Below are positions 44,465-53,119 of a stretch of DNA of 64,000 nt, one piece after another. Each line of letters starts with the position of its first letter. Position 1 is the stretch's first letter. The notes under the pieces were generated by a model, which searched no databases, had not been told where the DNA came from, and saw only the letters and a list, made by a program, of their open reading frames with translations. Source of the DNA: Pontiella desulfatans (GTDB lineage Bacteria > Verrucomicrobiota > Kiritimatiellia > Kiritimatiellales > Pontiellaceae); NCBI RefSeq assembly GCF_900890425.1, contig NZ_CAAHFG010000004.1, forward strand, positions 242,798-306,797. The letters run 5' to 3'. The position numbers and the translations under genes are program-made.

Positions 44465-44902
44465 ATGAAAATTGAATGGTGGAAATGGGCAAGGCGTGGA
44501 GCCCTTGCAGCGATCGCGGCTTTTTGCGTTATTGGCTTAACGGGATGCGATGAAGACAGCGAAGATAGCGACGACTCCGAGGTGGAGGTGGTTGGCACGT
44601 GGTACATCACGACCGATGGCTCGTCCTCGCAATCAATCGTTTTCAACTATGACGGCAGTATTTCAATGCCGGGCGACGACGAGTTTGTTTCGGGAACCTA
44701 TCTATTCACAGAAGATGACGATGAATATTCCATAACCATCTTTTGGACGCGCCAGGAGGAGGATGACGATGGGGATGTCGAGGCCACCTATACCATGACC
44801 TGCATCGGAGCGGTGACCGACGGTTACATGTACGGCTCCTGGTCTGAACTCGAAGACGACGGCAGCACCTCGAGCGGTAGCTGGGAGGCTACGGAGGCAT
44901 AA
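44465..44902 (+). CDS. Small acidic lipoprotein, paralogue 2
   Basis: This 145-residue protein starts at ATG 44465 (AAAGGA six bases upstream; ATG 44459 is too close). The signal AAIAAFCVIGLTGC has its Cys at about 28. A very acidic linker DEDSEDSDDSEVEV and a beta-rich domain rich in Asp, Glu, Thr and Tyr follow (VGTWYITTDGSSSQSIVFNYDG). This pattern, a lipocalin-like or beta-sandwich fold behind an acidic linker, resembles the gene at 42781. Unknown function. Confidence 0.72.
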   Translation: MKIEWWKWARRGALAAIAAFCVIGLTGCDEDSEDSDDSEVEVVGTWYITTDGSSSQSIVFNYDGSISMPGDDEFVSGTYLFTEDDDEYSITIFWTRQEEDDDGDVEATYTMTCIGAVTDGYMYGSWSELEDDGSTSSGSWEATEA

Positions 44903-44923
44903 GCCTGTAACCGGGAATGCAAT

Positions 44924-45820
44924 TCAAGACTCGTGCTTGAACTTGTCCCAACGCGCTTGCTCGCGGTGCAGCAATGCGCCGAATTTGTGCGGGATCTCCA
45001 TGGCGATCTTCATTTCCTGCTGCGTTGCGGGGTGCGGGAAGCGCAGCTCGACCGCGGCGAGGAACAGCCCTTTGCCTTTGAGGATGTTGCCGGCCTCCCC
45101 ATATTTTTGGTCGCCGACGATCGGGTGCCCGATGGAGGCCATGTGGATGCGAAGCTGGTGGGTGCGGCCTGTCTCGGGAAACAGGTTCACCCGTGTGAGG
45201 TGGCCGCTTTGCAGGGAGGAGACGGTTTCGAGCGGCTCGTATCGGCTCTCGGCCGGCAGGCCGTTGATGGGTTCCGCGATCCGCCCGGGCGACGGCAGCG
45301 GCCCCATCACCACGGCGCAATAGCATTTGTGGATGCGGCGTTGCTCGAAGCAGTGCCCGAGGAAGCATTGCGCGCCGGCGGTTTTTGCCACGAGCAGGAG
45401 TCCGCTGGTGGAATAGTCGAGCCGGTGTACCGGCCGCGGCCACGGGAGGGCGTCGGCGCGGGGCGAAGGCGCCAGGTTTGCGGCCAGGGCGTTTTCGATG
45501 GTCTTGAATTTGTTCCCGCTCACTTCGATGCCCGGCGGCTTGTTGATGACCGCGAGATGGTCGTCCTCGCAAACCACCTCCAACGGCATCCGGTAGGTTT
45601 TGGGGATTCGTTGCTGGAGATCCACCAGCTCCAGGGTCTGCCCGGCCTGGATCCAGTCGCCGCTTTGCCCGGGCGCGCCGTCGATATGGATTTCGCCGCG
45701 CTTGATCGCCTTGGCGATGCCCTTGCGCGACGGGATGGCTTGGAAGGCGGTCCGCGCATAGTCGGACAAGCGCATGGCCTGCACGCCTTGGGGAACGAGA
45801 TGGGTTTCGCGGACGATCAT
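44924..45820 (-). CDS. RluA-family pseudouridine synthase
   Basis: This 298-residue protein has an N-terminal S4-like RNA-binding domain (MRLSDYARTAFQAIPSRKGIAKAIKRGEIHIDG). The RluA catalytic domain follows, with the nucleophile Asp in HRLDYSTSGLLLVAKT and the later motifs GRTHQLRIHMASIGHPIVGD. It converts uridine to pseudouridine in rRNA or tRNA; the target is not predictable. The start overlaps the stop of the upstream AspT-type gene. Confidence 0.92.
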   Translation of the reverse strand: MIVRETHLVPQGVQAMRLSDYARTAFQAIPSRKGIAKAIKRGEIHIDGAPGQSGDWIQAGQTLELVDLQQRIPKTYRMPLEVVCEDDHLAVINKPPGIEVSGNKFKTIENALAANLAPSPRADALPWPRPVHRLDYSTSGLLLVAKTAGAQCFLGHCFEQRRIHKCYCAVVMGPLPSPGRIAEPINGLPAESRYEPLETVSSLQSGHLTRVNLFPETGRTHQLRIHMASIGHPIVGDQKYGEAGNILKGKGLFLAAVELRFPHPATQQEMKIAMEIPHKFGALLHREQARWDKFKHES

Positions 45821-47439
45821 CCAATCAGCTTAATCAGCACCTTGGAGATGATGATCATGAAGATGAGGGCCACGGGATAGGCGGAGACATAGCTGATGAC
45901 CGGGGTCTGGGAATCGGTCTTGGCCGTGATGGCGCCGAGCGCCGGGGTGGAGGTCATGCCGCCGCAGATGCCGCCGAGGGCCTGCAGCGGATTCATCTTG
46001 AAATGGCGGATGGCCACCGGCCAGGCGACGATCAGCGGCAAAACGGATACGCCGACGCCCAGGGCAAAGAGCATGAAGCCGTGCTCCTGCAGGGTGCTCA
46101 CGAGCGCGCCGCCGCCGCGCACGCCGGCGTTGGCCAAAAAGAAGACGAGGCCCAGCTCCTGCAGCAGCAAGCGCGTCTGGCGCGGAATGAAGCCGACGAT
46201 GGGGCCGATCTTGCCGAAGTGGCCGAGGATGAGCGCCACGAACAAGGGGCCGCCCGCCAGGCCGAGGGTGACCGGCGTTCCCCCCGGCAGCCCGAAGGGC
46301 AGCATGCCAAGGAGGATGCCGAAGGTGAGGCCGACGGAAAGCGACAGCAGGCAGGTGGCATCGACGGCGCTGCTCCGGTGCCCGGCGGCAACGGAAAACT
46401 TTTTCAGGTCGTCGGCGCGCCCGACGCAGGTGAAATGGTCGTGCCGCTCGATCACCGTGTTGGCGTTGGGCACAAAGGTGAGCCCGAGGCGGGTGATGCG
46501 GGCGATCACCACGCCATAGTTGCGCAACGGGGCAACATCGCCGAGTTTCTGGCCAATGAAGGCGGTGGAGGTGACCACCAGCTGTTGCCGTTCGTTCTCG
46601 ATATCCTGCGGGAGTTTGCGGTCGCTGCGTTTGCCGATCATGTCGATGGCAATCTTCAGTTCGCAGCTTCGGCCGACGAGCAGCAGGATCTGGTTTTCTT
46701 CGAACTGGTCGTCGTATTTCAAGGGAACGAGGCTGCCGCCGGAATAGATGCGGCAGATCTGGCAGGCGTTGAAGTTGGTGACGCCGGATTCGGAGATGCG
46801 CTGGCCGTAGAGGTTGGGGTTGTTGACCTCCACCAAAACATTTTCCACGCGGTTGCCGCAGGTGGTGTCGGGTTTGTCGGCGATGGAGTCGAGGTCGAGC
46901 TTCAGGATGCGCGGCAGGATCTGCACGAAGAGCACGACGCCGATGACGCCGAAGGGATAGGCGATGCCGTAGCCGATGCTGACGGCATCGGCGCCGCCCT
47001 TGGCGGCCATGGCCATGCCTTCGGTCGCGGCGGCCAGCGCGGGGGTGCTGGTGAGCGAACCGGCGAAGATGCCCGCCGCCAGACCGGTTGGAATATCGAG
47101 CAGGGTTGCCCCGGCCCAGGTCATGGCCGCACCGAGCGCCACGATCAAGACCGCCAGCTTGGCCAGTGCGGTCCCCTCGCGAACGAGCGAGGCAAAGAAG
47201 CGGTCGCCCGCGCCAATGCCGACGCAATAGACGAATAGCACCAGGCCGAGGGTGCCGACGCCCGAGGGAATGGAATAGCCCAGGTGGCCTGCCAGCAGGG
47301 CGGAGAACAGCACGCCCGAGCTACCGAGGTTGATGCCTTTGAACTTCACGCCACCCAACAGCAGCCCGGTCGCGATCAGTGCAAACAGCACGATCAGCGG
47401 CTGGTTCAGCAATAGGTTGTGCAGCGCTTCCAAACTCAT
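45817..47439 (-). CDS. AspT/YidE/YbjL-type anion exporter with RCK_C domains
   Basis: This 540-residue protein starts at MSLEALHNLLLNQ. It has two membrane halves (about 15-180 and 360-540) of the aspartate:alanine antiporter fold, with the repeated signature GIFAGSLTSTPALAAATE and GGICGGMTSTPALGAITA. A cytoplasmic pair of TrkA-C (RCK_C) domains lies between (NPNLYGQRISESG, IGQKLGDVAPLRNYGVVI). Related proteins exchange aspartate/alanine or export succinate; a dicarboxylate exporter would suit the fermentative TCA genes here, but this is inference. It is coupled to the rluA gene by ATGA overlap. Confidence 0.88.
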   Translation of the reverse strand: MSLEALHNLLLNQPLIVLFALIATGLLLGGVKFKGINLGSSGVLFSALLAGHLGYSIPSGVGTLGLVLFVYCVGIGAGDRFFASLVREGTALAKLAVLIVALGAAMTWAGATLLDIPTGLAAGIFAGSLTSTPALAAATEGMAMAAKGGADAVSIGYGIAYPFGVIGVVLFVQILPRILKLDLDSIADKPDTTCGNRVENVLVEVNNPNLYGQRISESGVTNFNACQICRIYSGGSLVPLKYDDQFEENQILLLVGRSCELKIAIDMIGKRSDRKLPQDIENERQQLVVTSTAFIGQKLGDVAPLRNYGVVIARITRLGLTFVPNANTVIERHDHFTCVGRADDLKKFSVAAGHRSSAVDATCLLSLSVGLTFGILLGMLPFGLPGGTPVTLGLAGGPLFVALILGHFGKIGPIVGFIPRQTRLLLQELGLVFFLANAGVRGGGALVSTLQEHGFMLFALGVGVSVLPLIVAWPVAIRHFKMNPLQALGGICGGMTSTPALGAITAKTDSQTPVISYVSAYPVALIFMIIISKVLIKLIG

Positions 47440-47592
47440 GGCGTCGGTTTTACGGGTTAAATGGTGAAGGCGGGGACTATACCCGCGAATACCCATGTTT
47501 CAACCCCTGTTTTTCGCTCGAAGCAAACCAGGCAACCCTTGACGAAGCCCGAAATGCGCGACCTCTCGTTCGTCACGGTGCTATAACCGCTT

Positions 47593-47650
47593 AAGGACGC
47601 TTCCCCGTAAAATGTCCCGGTGTCAAAAATCCGGAACGGGAAACGTCCTT
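47593..47650. promoter_or_regulatory. Inverted repeat in the leader of the PQQ-propeller gene
   Basis: AAGGACGCTTCCC (47593-47605) and GGGAAACGTCCTT (47638-47650) pair at 12 of 13 positions (the exception is a G-U in RNA). CCGG words occur inside the 32-base loop. It lies 20 bases before the start at 47670 and just upstream of the CAAGGAG ribosome-binding site. Confidence 0.5.
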
Positions 47651-47669
47651 TGCCCAAGGAGATTGAACT

Positions 47670-48974
47670 ATGGATAAAAAACCGGGTTTATGGACGATGG
47701 GCGCCGTGGCACTGGCGGGCATGTTGACGACGTTGATGGCAGAAGGGAACGACTGGACGCAGTTCCGGGGCCCGGGCGGTCTGGGCATTGCGGAAGCGGC
47801 CTCGGGCCTGCCCGCAACGTGGGGTTCGAAGGAAAACATCGTGTGGAAGCGCGACCTTCCAGGGCCGGGCACCTCCAGCCCCATTGTCGTCGGCAACAAA
47901 ATCTTCGTCACCTGCTATTCCGGCTACGGTGAATCGATCGACGAGCCCGGCGAAATGGAAGACCTCAAGCGGCACTTGGTTTGCGCCGACCGCTCCTCCG
48001 GGAAAATCCTCTGGCAAAAGGAGTTCAAGGCGGAACAGCCGGAATCCAAATATTCCGGCGCAAACAATACCCGCCATGGCTATGCCTCGAGCACGCCCGT
48101 CACCGATGGCAAGCAGGTCTATGTCTTTTTCGGCATCTCGGGGGTCTATGCCTTCGATCTCAACGGCAAGCAGCTTTGGAAAACCAACGTCGGCTCCAAA
48201 ACCCACGGGTGGGGTTGCGCAACCTCGCTGCTTCTGCACGAAAGGCGGCTGATTGTGAATGCCAGCACGGAAAGCGAGTCGGTCGTGGCGCTCGATGTGA
48301 AAACCGGCAAACAGGCCTGGAAGATCGATGGGGTTCCCAAGTGCTGGAGCTCCCCCATGCTGGTGGATGTTGGCGGCAAAAAGGAACTGGTCATGAGCAT
48401 TCCCGATGGCGGGAAAGCAAAAACCTCGAAAATCAAGGGCTTCGACCCGGCGACGGGCCAGGAGCTTTGGCAGTGCGACGGCCCGCCGGACAGCTATCTC
48501 TGCCCCAGCGTGGTTTCGCACGACGGGGTCGTCTACTCCATTGGGGCCCGCAAAAACACGGCCGTTGCCGTACGCGCCGGCGGCAAGGGGAACGTCACCG
48601 ACAGCCACCTGGTCTGGACGGTGGGCGAGGGATCGAATGTCACCTCGCCGGTTTATCTGGACGGACACCTCTATATCTTCCACGAAAAAGGGAAAGTCGT
48701 CTGCCTCGATGCCAAGAGCGGCGAAACCGTGTTCGAGGAATCGCTCAGCCCCTCCCCCGGCCTGGTCTACGCCTCGCCGCTGGCCGCCGACGGCAAACTC
48801 TATGCCTCCTCGCAGGACAACGGCACCTACGTCATCGAAGCCAAGCCCAAGTTCAAGCAGCTGGCCGTGAACACCTTCAAGGACGACCCCTCCCGCGTCA
48901 ACGCCTGCATCGCCGTCTCAAAAAACCAGCTCATCTTGCGCACCGACAAAGCCCTCTACTGCATCGGGAAATAA
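47670..48974 (+). CDS. Secreted PQQ-like beta-propeller protein
   Basis: This 434-residue protein has a signal peptide (residues 1-25). Tandem PQQ/WD-like blades follow: DWTQFRGPGGLGIAEAA, HLVCADRSSGKILWQKEF, GVYAFDLNGKQLWKTNVG, VVALDVKTGKQAWKIDG, IKGFDPATGQELWQCDG, KVVCLDAKSGETVFEESL. The WxQFRGP opening and ANNTRHGYASSTPVTDG stretch are typical of the expanded PVC family of outer-membrane or periplasmic propellers. Enzyme activity is not implied. CAAGGAG precedes the ATG. Confidence 0.88.
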   Translation: MDKKPGLWTMGAVALAGMLTTLMAEGNDWTQFRGPGGLGIAEAASGLPATWGSKENIVWKRDLPGPGTSSPIVVGNKIFVTCYSGYGESIDEPGEMEDLKRHLVCADRSSGKILWQKEFKAEQPESKYSGANNTRHGYASSTPVTDGKQVYVFFGISGVYAFDLNGKQLWKTNVGSKTHGWGCATSLLLHERRLIVNASTESESVVALDVKTGKQAWKIDGVPKCWSSPMLVDVGGKKELVMSIPDGGKAKTSKIKGFDPATGQELWQCDGPPDSYLCPSVVSHDGVVYSIGARKNTAVAVRAGGKGNVTDSHLVWTVGEGSNVTSPVYLDGHLYIFHEKGKVVCLDAKSGETVFEESLSPSPGLVYASPLAADGKLYASSQDNGTYVIEAKPKFKQLAVNTFKDDPSRVNACIAVSKNQLILRTDKALYCIGK

Positions 48975-49108
48975 CGCGCCGCAAAAGTGCTTATAATTTA
49001 ACCCGACGCATCGCGCATGTTTTCCATCTCAACCGCGTTCATGTGGCCGGCACCGGCGGTATAATCCCGGACTTCCATTTCGTGAGGGCCAAATAGTACA
49101 AACCACCC

Positions 49109-49738
49109 ATGCAACTAAAACTTCAGGGAAAAATCACGGCATGGAACGATGAAAAGGGCTTCGGCTTCATCACCCCCGTATCGGGAGGCGACCGGATCTT
49201 CGTCCACATCAAAGCCTTCCAAAAACGGCATCGGCGTCCGCAGGTAAACCAGCAAATATCCTACACCCTTTCAACCGACAAGCAGGGGCGTGCCTGCGCG
49301 GCCGACGTGACCTGTGTCGGCAAAGGGCACGTCGATCCAAAACGCCTGATGCAGCAAAGCGCGGCCGTAGTTGCAATGGCCCTTTTTTTTGCCGCGCTCG
49401 GCGTTTTGACCTTGGCCATCCCGATCATCCCGAAATACATCATCGGTTGGTACGCCATCGCCAGTGCCATTACCTTCATGGCGTATGCGGCCGACAAATC
49501 CGCCGCCCAAAACGGACAATGGCGCATTTCGGAAGCGACGCTGCATACCCTGGCGCTCGCCGGTGGCTGGCCCGGGGCACTCCTCGCCCAACAGATGCTC
49601 CGCCACAAATCCCGTAAACCGGGATTCCAGTGGACCTACAAATTCACCGTTGTTTTAAATATCGTCGTCACGGCTTGGTTGCTCACCCCCCGCGGCTCCA
49701 AACTCACGATGGAATGGCTGCATGAGGCCTTCAAATAA
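49109..49738 (+). CDS. Cold-shock domain/DUF1294 membrane fusion protein
   Basis: This 209-residue protein has an N-terminal cold-shock domain (GKITAWNDEKGFGFITPVSGG, RIFVHIKAF), with both RNA-binding motifs. A linker, two membrane helices and the DUF1294 segment follow (YAADKSAAQNGQWRISEATLH, LAGGWPGALLAQQMLRHKSRK, FQWTYKFTVVLN). This fusion is widespread in bacteria, and its role is unknown. It ends the plus-strand genes before the minus-strand defence cluster. Confidence 0.92.
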   Translation: MQLKLQGKITAWNDEKGFGFITPVSGGDRIFVHIKAFQKRHRRPQVNQQISYTLSTDKQGRACAADVTCVGKGHVDPKRLMQQSAAVVAMALFFAALGVLTLAIPIIPKYIIGWYAIASAITFMAYAADKSAAQNGQWRISEATLHTLALAGGWPGALLAQQMLRHKSRKPGFQWTYKFTVVLNIVVTAWLLTPRGSKLTMEWLHEAFK

Positions 49739-49760
49739 TATGAAATAAGCACAACCCCTA

Positions 49761-49801
49761 CCTTCTGGGTCTTCGTGCATTTTGGGCCTCTTTGTGGCAC
49801 T
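49761..49801. repeat. Single-arm CACGAAGACCC-word element
   Basis: The complement reads AGTGCCACAAAGAGGCCC, then AAAATGCACGAAGACCC, one arm of the CCACGAAG word class. No partner arm is found in the 114-base gap 49739-49852. Confidence 0.6.
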
Positions 49802-49852
49802 GAAGTCCAGTCGGGTTAAGTTCGTATAATTACCGAAAAAACCGCCCAAACA

Positions 49853-52108
49853 TTATTTCATGGGACTCACCGCGGCCCCCATCAGATCCGCGAGTTTTAC
49901 CGCAAACGGAACCTTCGAGGCATAGCCGGTTTTCCAACCGGGAATGTCTGATAGCGCCCACTCATAAGCGTTCAGCGGATTTTTGACTCCAATTTCTGAA
50001 ATCTCATAAATCAGGTAATATGGGCGGCTGGGTTCCGACGGATATCCCCAGCCCACCAACGTTTCTTTCGAATACACTTTCGGCCCTTTGCTGACGATGC
50101 GGAACATCCGGCCCGACCGTTCATCGCCTTTCGTATGCAGGAGCAGATAGGAGGCTCCAACAACGTCCTGCTCCAGCAACAGAGAGCCGGATCCTTTATC
50201 TGCACGGCAGTTATACAGGCTGTTGCGGAAAATCCAGTCGAGATGATCCTGATCGCGGAAAGACGCGACCAGCACCGACGCTTCGGAAGGAGATGCCTGC
50301 CTTTCCGACGATCCATCATGTTGCTCGGGCAACGCTTCGCGCACGGCATCCGGCGGCTCATCCTTGTAGATGCGATAGGTATGATAGGTATGCTGTTCCC
50401 GCTGGGTCGCCCGGTTGCAGACGTGAGCCACCACCTCGTTCAGAAACCGCTCCAGTGCCGCCGATCCATCGTCCGAATCGTTGGGCCGCAGCGGAAACGC
50501 GCCGAGGCCGGGCAGTAGCTCATGGAAACCGCGAAACGGCATCTGTTCCTTTTCATTTCCAGGATAAAGCACATAGGCGCCCGCCGACCGGCGGATCGCA
50601 TCGCGATAGGCATGCATTTTTAGCAAGTCGGCGCGTTTATAGTTTCCGGTGCGTTGGGCGGCCTTTTCCTCGTCGAGGTTTTCGTCCACGGCACCGAAGA
50701 GTTTAACGAGACGGTCCACCTTGTATTTCGCATCGAAATGAACATGCGTGATCAGTTCCTGCTCTTCGGCCTGTGCCTGGGAAAAGCCCTCCGGCCAGAG
50801 CGACAGCGTATAATCCGGGCGCATCTGACGACTCCACGAACCCTGAGCCGGATATTGACTCGCACTGTTGAACGTCCGGTTATAGCTGAACTCGACCGAA
50901 AGCGGGCGGCCTGCGCCTCGGTAAATCCCTTCGATGGGCAGCTGCTTTCCTGCCTTCAGCTTCAGCACCAGATCCTTGTCGTTAATCAAATCTTCAACCG
51001 TTGGGTTTTTGAGCTCAAACAAACCAGACACCAGATCCAACAGCTTGAAAAACACCCAATATTCATAAAGCGCCGCCACATCGCGCTTGCCGCCTTCATA
51101 CACATCGTCGCCGCCGTCCCAGCTCAGCCGAGCCGCCAGCTCGAACAACATCCAGGCCCGCAGTACCTGGCGGTATCCCTCCTTGCGCTGAAGCACCGGA
51201 CTGTTAAGCGGCAGCAGCTCGGGTTGCGAAACCTGCTTGAACACATCGTGGGAAAGCGTTTCCTCCAGATCATCCATCAGCCCGTTGATTTCAGAACGGA
51301 GCCCCGGATATTTCTCGTCGCCCGCCGCGGAAAGCCTCGCGAGCAATTCTTCCAAGGTCTGGAGAAACAGGTTCAGTGCGTGTTTCACGAATCGGTTTTC
51401 CGGCGTATCCACCGTATCGCGCTTATCGCGGATTTCAATCCGCTCGGGAATCGTTTTCAGCGTATCGCGCAACGGATGCCCTGCGGGTACTTCCATGCGC
51501 CGCCCGTCCGCAGCAAACTGCCTCACCTCGTAACGACCGAGCCGACGGCTTTGCCGCACATCGATGGTCCGGAACTCCTCGCGCCACTGCGTATTCGGCT
51601 GGGAAACGATCCGCTGAACCGCCTGCTGGAAATCTTCGCCGCCCAGCAGGCTCTTCAGGAAATAGAGCCGTTGCGCCAGCGTGGCCTCCGTCAGGCCATC
51701 GGGAATCAGCGGCTGGTCCACCGGCGATTCCAGCTGCAGCAGAAAATCGGCGCAACGATCCGCAATGTTCTCCAGCATCGAGCGATATTCATCTTCATAG
51801 CCCAGCTTCGTCGAGCGGACATCGATGTGCATTCCGGAAACGGTTTCGCCGGTTGCCTGTTCTTCCAGCTCCAGCTTCAGCAAGCCGACATAATTGCCCG
51901 GCTCAATCAGACCGCGCTCGCTATCGTGCGCAATGCGGCTGTGAGACAAAACTCCGGCGATTTCTTTCACTGAATAGGAGGCCGAATCCAACTCATATTC
52001 GTATCGCCCGTTTTCGGTTAGCGATACAACCGGTTCGCCCGTTCGCGCCGAAACGATCCTCAGCCCAACGGGGGTGCCTGGAAAAACAACTGCCGCTTTA
52101 TTCACCAT
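49853..52108 (-). CDS. McrC-like DUF2357/PD-(D/E)XK nuclease subunit
   Basis: This 751-residue protein has a beta-rich N-terminal DUF2357-type region (1-120), a helical middle and a nuclease core. VAALYEYWVFFKL (345-357), RPDYTLSLWP (430-439) and HFDAKYKVD (457-465) supply the Asp...Asp-x-Lys signature of PD-(D/E)XK nucleases. LKMHAYRDAIR (496-506) is also typical. The C-terminal 140 residues (from about 610; ASYLLLHTKGDERSGRMFRI, YYLIYEISEI) form a separate domain that may read modified bases, an inference. The family pairs with McrB-like GTPases/ATPases in type IV-like restriction. It is the third gene of an operon with the McrB-like and RAYT-Smf genes. Confidence 0.85.
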   Translation of the reverse strand: MVNKAAVVFPGTPVGLRIVSARTGEPVVSLTENGRYEYELDSASYSVKEIAGVLSHSRIAHDSERGLIEPGNYVGLLKLELEEQATGETVSGMHIDVRSTKLGYEDEYRSMLENIADRCADFLLQLESPVDQPLIPDGLTEATLAQRLYFLKSLLGGEDFQQAVQRIVSQPNTQWREEFRTIDVRQSRRLGRYEVRQFAADGRRMEVPAGHPLRDTLKTIPERIEIRDKRDTVDTPENRFVKHALNLFLQTLEELLARLSAAGDEKYPGLRSEINGLMDDLEETLSHDVFKQVSQPELLPLNSPVLQRKEGYRQVLRAWMLFELAARLSWDGGDDVYEGGKRDVAALYEYWVFFKLLDLVSGLFELKNPTVEDLINDKDLVLKLKAGKQLPIEGIYRGAGRPLSVEFSYNRTFNSASQYPAQGSWSRQMRPDYTLSLWPEGFSQAQAEEQELITHVHFDAKYKVDRLVKLFGAVDENLDEEKAAQRTGNYKRADLLKMHAYRDAIRRSAGAYVLYPGNEKEQMPFRGFHELLPGLGAFPLRPNDSDDGSAALERFLNEVVAHVCNRATQREQHTYHTYRIYKDEPPDAVREALPEQHDGSSERQASPSEASVLVASFRDQDHLDWIFRNSLYNCRADKGSGSLLLEQDVVGASYLLLHTKGDERSGRMFRIVSKGPKVYSKETLVGWGYPSEPSRPYYLIYEISEIGVKNPLNAYEWALSDIPGWKTGYASKVPFAVKLADLMGAAVSPMK

Positions 52109-52147
52109 CCGTCAACGCACCCTTCATTTTTGCTGTTCGGCATAGAT

Positions 52148-53083
52148 TCACGCTTTGATTTTCTCCCACACACTCAACTCGTGGATCAAACGATCCAGCA
52201 TTCCGCCCGGCGTCACATGCGGTAGCCAAAGTTCATCCGCAGACTCCATCACAAACCGGTTCCGTTGCTCTGCCGCCGCCAAATCGCCATCCTGGTTGCG
52301 CATTTCCAGAATCAGCAGCCGATTCTCTTCCAGCGCCTCCCGCACCGCCGGCCGCTGTGCCGCCCGCTCCAAACCCCACGCCGGGCACCAGATAACCCGT
52401 TTTTTGCACGCCAGAAGCTTTTCAAACATCTCCTGCTCAAGCGGAGAATGGAATCCACTGAAATAGGTACTTGCCCCGGGGATGCTTTCCGGGCGCAGCG
52501 CACTCCGGCTGCACAAAACCCCCAGCTTCTTCGCATTCCACAGCACCGGATTCCCCAGCCCGCGCAAGCCGTTTCCAAAATCTGTGACACAACACCACGG
52601 ATTCATACGGATATACCCGGCAATCGCCTGCTCCGCCTCCGGCGTGCGCACGATCATCTCATAATAGTTGCGATGCCAGATGCGCATTTTTTCCGGCGCA
52701 CGCTCTCCATTCCGGGCGACAAGAATATCGCCCCTAGCCCGCAATGTGCGGGATACCCCCGCCTTAAACCCAGTGATCACATCCCCCAAACGGCCATAAC
52801 CACCCTCGATACGTATGATGGCATGAAAATGATCCGGCATAATCGCTCGCTCGCCCCACTCCATCCACGGCAAAAGACGTGCCGTCTTTTGCATTTCCTC
52901 TTCCATAATTTCCCGCACGGGCGGCATTATTGCCGCCCCGGTCGCCCCAAAAGGAAGCCTATTGGCCCACTCGACAAACTCCCGATGCGCGCATAGCGTC
53001 ACGAAATACACCCCGCCGCCGGCATAATCATGCCCCTTCAGCCGGATTGATCGCCGGTGATGAATTTCAGGATCGTAGCCCAC
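52148..53083 (-). CDS. REP-associated tyrosine transposase (RAYT) fused to DprA/Smf-like domain
   Basis: This 311-residue protein has two domains. Residues 1-180 are an IS200/RAYT-type Y1 transposase, with HRRSIRLKGHDYAGGGVYFVT, HUH motif MPDHFHA (His 85, His 87), and catalytic Tyr 140 in WHRNYYEMIVR. From about 190 (GVLCSR) a Rossmann-like domain follows with SGFHSPLEQEMFEKLLACKK, VIWCPAWGLE and AEQRNRFVMESADELWLPHV, which resembles the DprA/Smf/LOG nucleotide- or ssDNA-binding fold. It sits between the McrB- and McrC-like genes with gaps of only 36 and 39 bases, so it is part of the operon. Both catalytic motifs look intact. Confidence 0.8.
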   Translation of the reverse strand: MGYDPEIHHRRSIRLKGHDYAGGGVYFVTLCAHREFVEWANRLPFGATGAAIMPPVREIMEEEMQKTARLLPWMEWGERAIMPDHFHAIIRIEGGYGRLGDVITGFKAGVSRTLRARGDILVARNGERAPEKMRIWHRNYYEMIVRTPEAEQAIAGYIRMNPWCCVTDFGNGLRGLGNPVLWNAKKLGVLCSRSALRPESIPGASTYFSGFHSPLEQEMFEKLLACKKRVIWCPAWGLERAAQRPAVREALEENRLLILEMRNQDGDLAAAEQRNRFVMESADELWLPHVTPGGMLDRLIHELSVWEKIKA

Positions 53084-53119
53084 GCCGTTCCTCAGTCCTC
53101 TGTCTTCCGACCTCCGCCC

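Noticed and set aside
46003-47238. Plus-strand open frame opposite the AspT-type gene
   Set aside because: Antisense of membrane helices; Gly/Asp/Glu/His-rich shadow without features.
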